From assembly GCA_005788935.1 (NCBI GenBank), contig SYAK01000391.1, forward strand, positions 1 through 10,004: DNA of 10,004 nucleotides. Reading direction: 5' to 3'. The notes under the pieces were generated by a model. It had not been told where the DNA came from and did not search any database. It saw only the letters and a program-made list of their open reading frames with translations. The translations under genes were made by a program, and so were the position numbers. Below, in pieces: positions 5,908 to 10,004 of the stretch (positions are counted from its first letter, which is position 1; each line of letters begins with the position of its first letter). This DNA is from Pseudomonadota bacterium (lineage in GTDB: Bacteria; Myxococcota; UBA9042; PHBI01).

Positions 5908-8900
5908 TCAGGCCTCCGCGCGCGCCTTGCGCGGGGCGCGACGCGCGGCCTTTCCCTTCGGGCTGCCCGTCGCCTCGGCGCCTGCCTCCCGCATCGCCTG
6001 CCCCGTCAGCGAGCCAGGTACCTCGGCGAGGCCCGCGACCGGACCGGCGTAGACCACCAGGCCGCCCGCCTCGCCAGGACCAGGCCCCATGTCGATGACC
6101 CAGTCGGCCTCGCGCACGAGGTCGAGGTTGTGCTCGACGACGATGACCGTCGCGCCCTTGTCGACGAGGCGGTGCAGCACCTCGAGGAGCCGCGGGACGT
6201 CAGCCATGTGCAGCCCGATGGAGGGCTCGTCGAGGATGATGACCGTCTTTGGCTGCCCGCGCCCCGCGAGGTGCGTCACGAGCTTGATGCGCTGCGCCTC
6301 GCAGCCCGACAGCGTGGGTGAAGGCTGACCAAGCGTCAGGTAACCGAGGCCGACGTCGACGAGCAGCCGCAGCTTCTGCGCGACCGCGGGCACCCGCCCG
6401 AAGACCTCGAGGGCCTCGCGGATGGGCATCGTCAGGACGTCGTGGATGGACCGCCCCTCCCACAGGACCTGCAGCGTCTGGTCCGAGAAGCGCCGCCCGC
6501 GGCAGGTCGGGCACTCGACCCAGGCCTCGGGCAGAAAGCTCATCTCGAGGGCCACGAGCCCGTTGCCGCTGCACGCCTCGCAACGTCCGCCCGAGACATT
6601 GAACGAGAAGCGCCCGGGCGTGTAGCCGCGCACCCGCGCCTCCGGGAGGCCCGCGAAGAGGCCGCGGATGGCGTCCCAGACGCCGACGTAGGTCGCGGGC
6701 GTCGAGCGCGGGTTCTTGCCGATGGGCTGGTCGTCGATTTCCGTCAGCGACGTGAGCCCCTCGAGCCCGGTCGCCGCCTTCCAGTGGGCCCGGGACCCGC
6801 TGAGCTCGGCCTTCGCGAGGGCCTCGGGGCTGACCGCCTGTGTCAGCGCCTCGACGAGGCTCGACTTGCCCGAGCCCGAGACCCCGGTCACCGCGACGAG
6901 GCGCCCGCGCGGGAGCCGCACGTCGACCTGCTTCAGCGTGTGGTGCGCGATGCCGCGGAACGCGATCCAGTCGGCGTCGTCAAGGTCGCGCGCGGTCTCC
7001 CGCACCCTCGGGCGCGGCCCCGCGAGGCAGCGGCCGGTCAAGGACCGCGGGTTCTTCAGCACCTCGGACACCGGGCCGGCCGCGAGCACCTGCCCGCCCT
7101 CGACGCCAGCACCTGGACCAATGTCGATCAGCATGTCGGCTGTGCGCAGCGTCGTCTCGTCGTGCTCGACCATCAGGATGCCGTTGCCGCGCGCCTCGAG
7201 GCGGTCGAGGGTCGCGAGGAGCCGCGCCGTGTCGGTCGGGTGGAGGCCGATGGTCGGCTCATCGAGGACGTAAAGGACGCCCGACAGGTGCGCCCCGAGC
7301 TGGGCCGCGAGCCGGATGCGCTGCGCCTCACCGCCAGACAGCGTCCGGACCGCCCGATCGAGCCCGAGGTAGCCGAGGCCGACCTCGTCGAGAAAGCTGA
7401 CGCGCTCGGAGATGGCGCGCAGCGGCCCCTCCGCGACCGCCTTGGCGCGCGGCGAGAGCGGCAGGCCGTTGAGCCAGCCGACGAGCTCGCCCGGGCTCTG
7501 GCGGAGCACCTCGGGGAAGGTGCGCCCGCCGAAGCGGACCGAGCGGCCGATGGGGCCGAGGCGCTCGCCGTCGCAGACCTTGCAGGTGAGCCCCTCTTCA
7601 TCAGAGCCCCAACCCTCGCAGGCCTCGCAGCGGCCGAGCTGCGTCCGGTACGAGAAGTAGCGCGGGTCGAAGCCGTCCGACCGCCCGGCCTCGGCCGTGC
7701 CTGCGTCGGGCTCCGCGTTGACCTGATAGAGGTTCCAGACGAGCGACGCCTCGCGCGCGACCGTGGCGGCGATGACATCGACGACCGCGCGGGCCTTGGC
7801 GCTCGCCTTGCCGGTCACTTTGGGAATGGCCACGTCGCGCATCACGCCGAGCCGCACCTGCCCTTGGCCGATGTTCGAGGCCTCCTCGAGGTGCCCCACG
7901 AGCTCGGGGTCGTCGACCGCGACCTCGGCGAGCACGTAATCGATGTCATGGTGGAGGCGCGTCCGGAGCTTGGGCAGCTTGCCCGCCTTGTGGCGGACGC
8001 CGTCGACGAGCGTGTCGTAGCCGAGCGAGGCCGCGCGCTTCAGGACCGTCTCGTGCATGCCCTGACGCGCCTGGACGACGGGGGCCGCGACGACGACGCG
8101 GCTGCCGGGTGCGGTCTTCCTGAGCTGAGCGGCCAGCGTCCGCACCGTGAGCCCGCCCGCGACGCCAGCCGCGGGCAGCGTCCCGAGGCGGGCGAAGAGG
8201 ATGCGCAGGAAGGGGTCGATCTCGGTGACATTGGAGACGTTGCTCCGCGAGCCGCCGCGCGTCGTCCGCTGCTCGATCGCGACCGTCGGCGGGATGCCCT
8301 CGACGCGGTCGGCGTCGGGGCGGGCGAACTGCTCGATGTACTGCCGCGCGTAGACCGACAGGCAGTCGAGGAAGCGGCGCTGCCCCTCGGCGAAGATGAT
8401 GTCGAAGACGAGGGTCGACTTGCCCGACCCCGAGACGCCCGAGACGACCGTCCGCCCCGCGCGCGGGAGCTGCACCGAGACCTCGCGCAGGTTGTGCGTC
8501 CGCGCCCCCTCGACGGTGATCCAGCCGTCGCCGCCGCGCGCCCCATAGAGCGCCTTCGGCTCCGCGAGCGCGAGCGTGGTGTTTGACAGCGTTTCACGCC
8601 GTGTTTCACGCGTTTCATGGCCTGTTTCACGATGAAGCGGCGTGAGCCCGGCCATCCAGCGCGCGAGGTGGCGGCCTGTCGCGGTGTCGGCCTTGACGAG
8701 GGCGGCTGGCGGCCCGGCGAAGACGACCCGCCCGCCGCGGTCGCCACCTTCGGGCCCGAGGTCGATGACGTGGTCGGCCGCCGCGACGACGTCGAGGTGG
8801 TGCTCGACGCAGATGACGGTGTGGCCGCGCGCGACGAGGTCGCCAAAGACCCCGATGAGGCGGTCGACGTCGTTCAGGTGCAGGCCGGTCGTCGGCTCGT

Positions 8901-10004
8901 CGAGCAGAAAGAGGAGCCGCGTCCGCGCGCTCATGAGATGTTCCGCGAGCTTCAGCCGCTGCGCCTCGCCGCCCGAGAGCGTCGCGAGCGGCTGCCCGAG
9001 CCGCAGGTAGCCGAGCCCGACCGCGCGCAGGCCCTCGAGCTGCAGCGTGGCCTTCTGGCCGGGTTTCATGAGCCCGACGGCCTCGTCGACGGTCAGCGCG
9101 AGGACGCCCGCGACGCTCATCCCCTGCCAGGTGACATCGAGCACCTCGCGGCGGAAGCGCGTCCCCTCGCACAGCTCGCACGTCAGGCGGACGTCGGCGA
9201 GGAACTGCATCTCGACCTGCTCGAAGCCGACCCCCTCGCAGGCGGGGCAGCGACCGTTGCCGGCGTTGAACGAGAAGGTCGACGCGGTGTAGCCGCGGCT
9301 CTTCGCGAGCGGCGTCCGGGCGAAGGTGTTGCGAAACCAGTCCCAGGCCCCGACCCACGTCACCGGGATGGCGCGCGAGCTGGCCTGGGGCGCGCTCTGG
9401 TCGACCTGGATGACATCGCTGAAGTGCTCGAGGCCCTTGATTTCGCGGCACGCGCCCGGGGCGTCGGTGGCCTCGCCGCGGGACCGCAGGATGTGGCGGT
9501 GCAGCACGTCCTCGACGAGCGTCGACTTGCCCGAGCCCGAGACGCCGGTCACAACCGACAGGCGCCCGACCGGGAAGTCGACGTCGACGTCCTTCAGGTT
9601 CCAGGCGCGGGCCCCGCGGATCGTGAGCTTCGGGTCGGACGCCCGGGGTGGTGCGGCCTTCGGCAGCGGGCGCGGGTCGCTGCGACGCGCGAGGGCCTGA
9701 AGCGTCGGCGACTCGGGGACGTCCCGGAAGGCCGACGGAGGGCCGCTGAAGAGCACGCGGCCGCCCGCGGCGCCCGGTCCTGGGCCCATCTCGATGACGT
9801 GGTCGGCGACGCGCAGCATGTCGGGGTCGTGCTCGACGACGACGACGGTGTTGTCGCGCGCGACGAGATCCGCGAGGGCCCCCGACAGGCGGCTCGCGTC
9901 CTCGGCGTGCAACCCGACGGTCGGCTCGTCGAGGACGAAGAGCGTGTTGACGAGCCCGCTGCCGAGCGTCGTCGTCAGGTTCGCGCGCTGCACCTCGCCG
10001 CCCG
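5908..10004 (-). CDS. uvrA: Double-length UvrA paralogue (fused tandem UvrA), truncated at right edge
   Basis: This is an ABC-type DNA-damage recognition ATPase. UvrA dimers load UvrB during nucleotide excision repair; some paralogues instead give resistance to DNA-binding drugs. At least 1,365 residues are visible and the N-terminus is beyond the edge. Residues are numbered from the valine at 9991-9993, just after the first signature GGE. Unit A holds the end of ATPase domain I (Walker B 20-29) and ATPase II (Walker A 150-158, zinc C249/C252/C272/C275, LSGGE 339-343, Walker B 363-372). A linker spans about 450-485. Unit B ATPase I has Walker A 519-527, a UvrB-binding-like region about 612-745, cysteines 789/792/804/807, LSGGE 885-889 and Walker B 909-918. 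Unit B ATPase II has Walker A 1037-1045, zinc C1138/C1141/C1161/C1164, LSGCE 1228-1232 and Walker B 1253-1262. The tail is basic (1343-1361). Oddities are the missing insertion domain in unit B and the signature Cys1231. It is probably an accessory paralogue rather than the housekeeping uvrA. Confidence 0.93.
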   Translation of the reverse strand, partial: GGEVQRANLTTTLGSGLVNTLFVLDEPTVGLHAEDASRLSGALADLVARDNTVVVVEHDPDMLRVADHVIEMGPGPGAAGGRVLFSGPPSAFRDVPESPTLQALARRSDPRPLPKAAPPRASDPKLTIRGARAWNLKDVDVDFPVGRLSVVTGVSGSGKSTLVEDVLHRHILRSRGEATDAPGACREIKGLEHFSDVIQVDQSAPQASSRAIPVTWVGAWDWFRNTFARTPLAKSRGYTASTFSFNAGNGRCPACEGVGFEQVEMQFLADVRLTCELCEGTRFRREVLDVTWQGMSVAGVLALTVDEAVGLMKPGQKATLQLEGLRAVGLGYLRLGQPLATLSGGEAQRLKLAEHLMSARTRLLFLLDEPTTGLHLNDVDRLIGVFGDLVARGHTVICVEHHLDVVAAADHVIDLGPEGGDRGGRVVFAGPPAALVKADTATGRHLARWMAGLTPLHRETGHETRETRRETLSNTTLALAEPKALYGARGGDGWITVEGARTHNLREVSVQLPRAGRTVVSGVSGSGKSTLVFDIIFAEGQRRFLDCLSVYARQYIEQFARPDADRVEGIPPTVAIEQRTTRGGSRSNVSNVTEIDPFLRILFARLGTLPAAGVAGGLTVRTLAAQLRKTAPGSRVVVAAPVVQARQGMHETVLKRAASLGYDTLVDGVRHKAGKLPKLRTRLHHDIDYVLAEVAVDDPELVGHLEEASNIGQGQVRLGVMRDVAIPKVTGKASAKARAVVDVIAATVAREASLVWNLYQVNAEPDAGTAEAGRSDGFDPRYFSYRTQLGRCEACEGWGSDEEGLTCKVCDGERLGPIGRSVRFGGRTFPEVLRQSPGELVGWLNGLPLSPRAKAVAEGPLRAISERVSFLDEVGLGYLGLDRAVRTLSGGEAQRIRLAAQLGAHLSGVLYVLDEPTIGLHPTDTARLLATLDRLEARGNGILMVEHDETTLRTADMLIDIGPGAGVEGGQVLAAGPVSEVLKNPRSLTGRCLAGPRPRVRETARDLDDADWIAFRGIAHHTLKQVDVRLPRGRLVAVTGVSGSGKSSLVEALTQAVSPEALAKAELSGSRAHWKAATGLEGLTSLTEIDDQPIGKNPRSTPATYVGVWDAIRGLFAGLPEARVRGYTPGRFSFNVSGGRCEACSGNGLVALEMSFLPEAWVECPTCRGRRFSDQTLQVLWEGRSIHDVLTMPIREALEVFGRVPAVAQKLRLLVDVGLGYLTLGQPSPTLSGCEAQRIKLVTHLAGRGQPKTVIILDEPSIGLHMADVPRLLEVLHRLVDKGATVIVVEHNLDLVREADWVIDMGPGPGEAGGLVVYAGPVAGLAEVPGSLTGQAMREAGAEATGSPKGKAARRAPRKARAEA
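8589..8630 (-). repeat. 21-bp tandem repeat in the linker between the two UvrA units
   Basis: Two adjacent 21-base units (8610-8630 and 8589-8609) agree at 18 of 21 positions. Each contains two copies of a GTGAAAC-type core on the minus strand (plus-strand cores at 8591, 8603, 8612 and 8624). They encode two seven-residue units of the E-T-x-x-E-T-x kind within residues 456-469. The region is AT-richer than the rest of the gene, lies exactly between the two UvrA units, and keeps the frame. Confidence 0.7.

Noticed and set aside
4786..6321. Plus-strand open frame of 511 codons across the coiled-coil gene and the gap
   Set aside because: It mirrors the heptad pattern of the minus-strand gene as Leu-rich sequence, crosses two genes and the gap, and has no domain. 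Antisense artefact.
6442..8586. Plus-strand open frame of 714 codons inside the UvrA fusion
   Set aside because: It is exactly antisense to clearly conserved UvrA motifs, and its translation is Arg/Ala/Asp-rich with no recognisable domain. It is a typical shadow frame in very GC-rich DNA.
8589..8630. GTTTCAC repeats as a CRISPR-like array
   Set aside because: The cores are 7 bases long with gaps of 2-5 bases, inside a continuous reading frame. The size and layout do not fit repeats and spacers.

Overview
This window is very GC-rich, densely coding DNA. Two neighbouring genes encode Sec-type signal peptides that end at a Gly-x-Ala-Cys site. Together with a very long UvrA-type protein, this suggests a high-GC Gram-negative bacterium, perhaps Myxococcota (Deltaproteobacteria). 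That placement is an inference; the window contains no taxonomic marker gene. All comparisons with known families are from memory.

Left part (1-4349). An acetylornithine aminotransferase (argD, truncated at the left edge) is read leftwards. It shares a 185-bp divergent promoter region with a rightward operon. That operon encodes a CysM-like cysteine synthase, a small exported protein of unknown function, a TlpA/thioredoxin-like exported oxidoreductase and a YeeZ-like atypical SDR. The four genes are joined by three successive 4-base stop/start overlaps that use GTG, ATG and TTG starts, so they are probably translated as a coupled unit. A DUF4336 (metallo-beta-lactamase-like) gene follows 48 bases later with its own strong ribosome binding site. 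The operon combines cytoplasmic cysteine synthesis with envelope thiol chemistry, but a shared pathway is inference.

Right part (4350-10004) is read leftwards. A hairpin lies in the short convergent gap. Next comes a single-pass membrane protein with a long coiled coil and an Ala/Pro-rich tail, preceded by a 252-bp gap. The rest is one enormous open frame that runs off the right edge. It encodes at least 1,365 residues of a double-length UvrA paralogue: the C-terminal half or so of one UvrA unit, a short repeat-bearing linker, then a second complete UvrA unit.

The most notable content is in this UvrA fusion. The first ATPase domain of the second unit has lost the insertion domain and zinc module 1. 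The last ABC signature reads LSGCE instead of LSGGE. The linker carries an in-frame 21-bp tandem repeat. I saw no tRNA, rRNA, CRISPR array, insertion sequence or phage gene.
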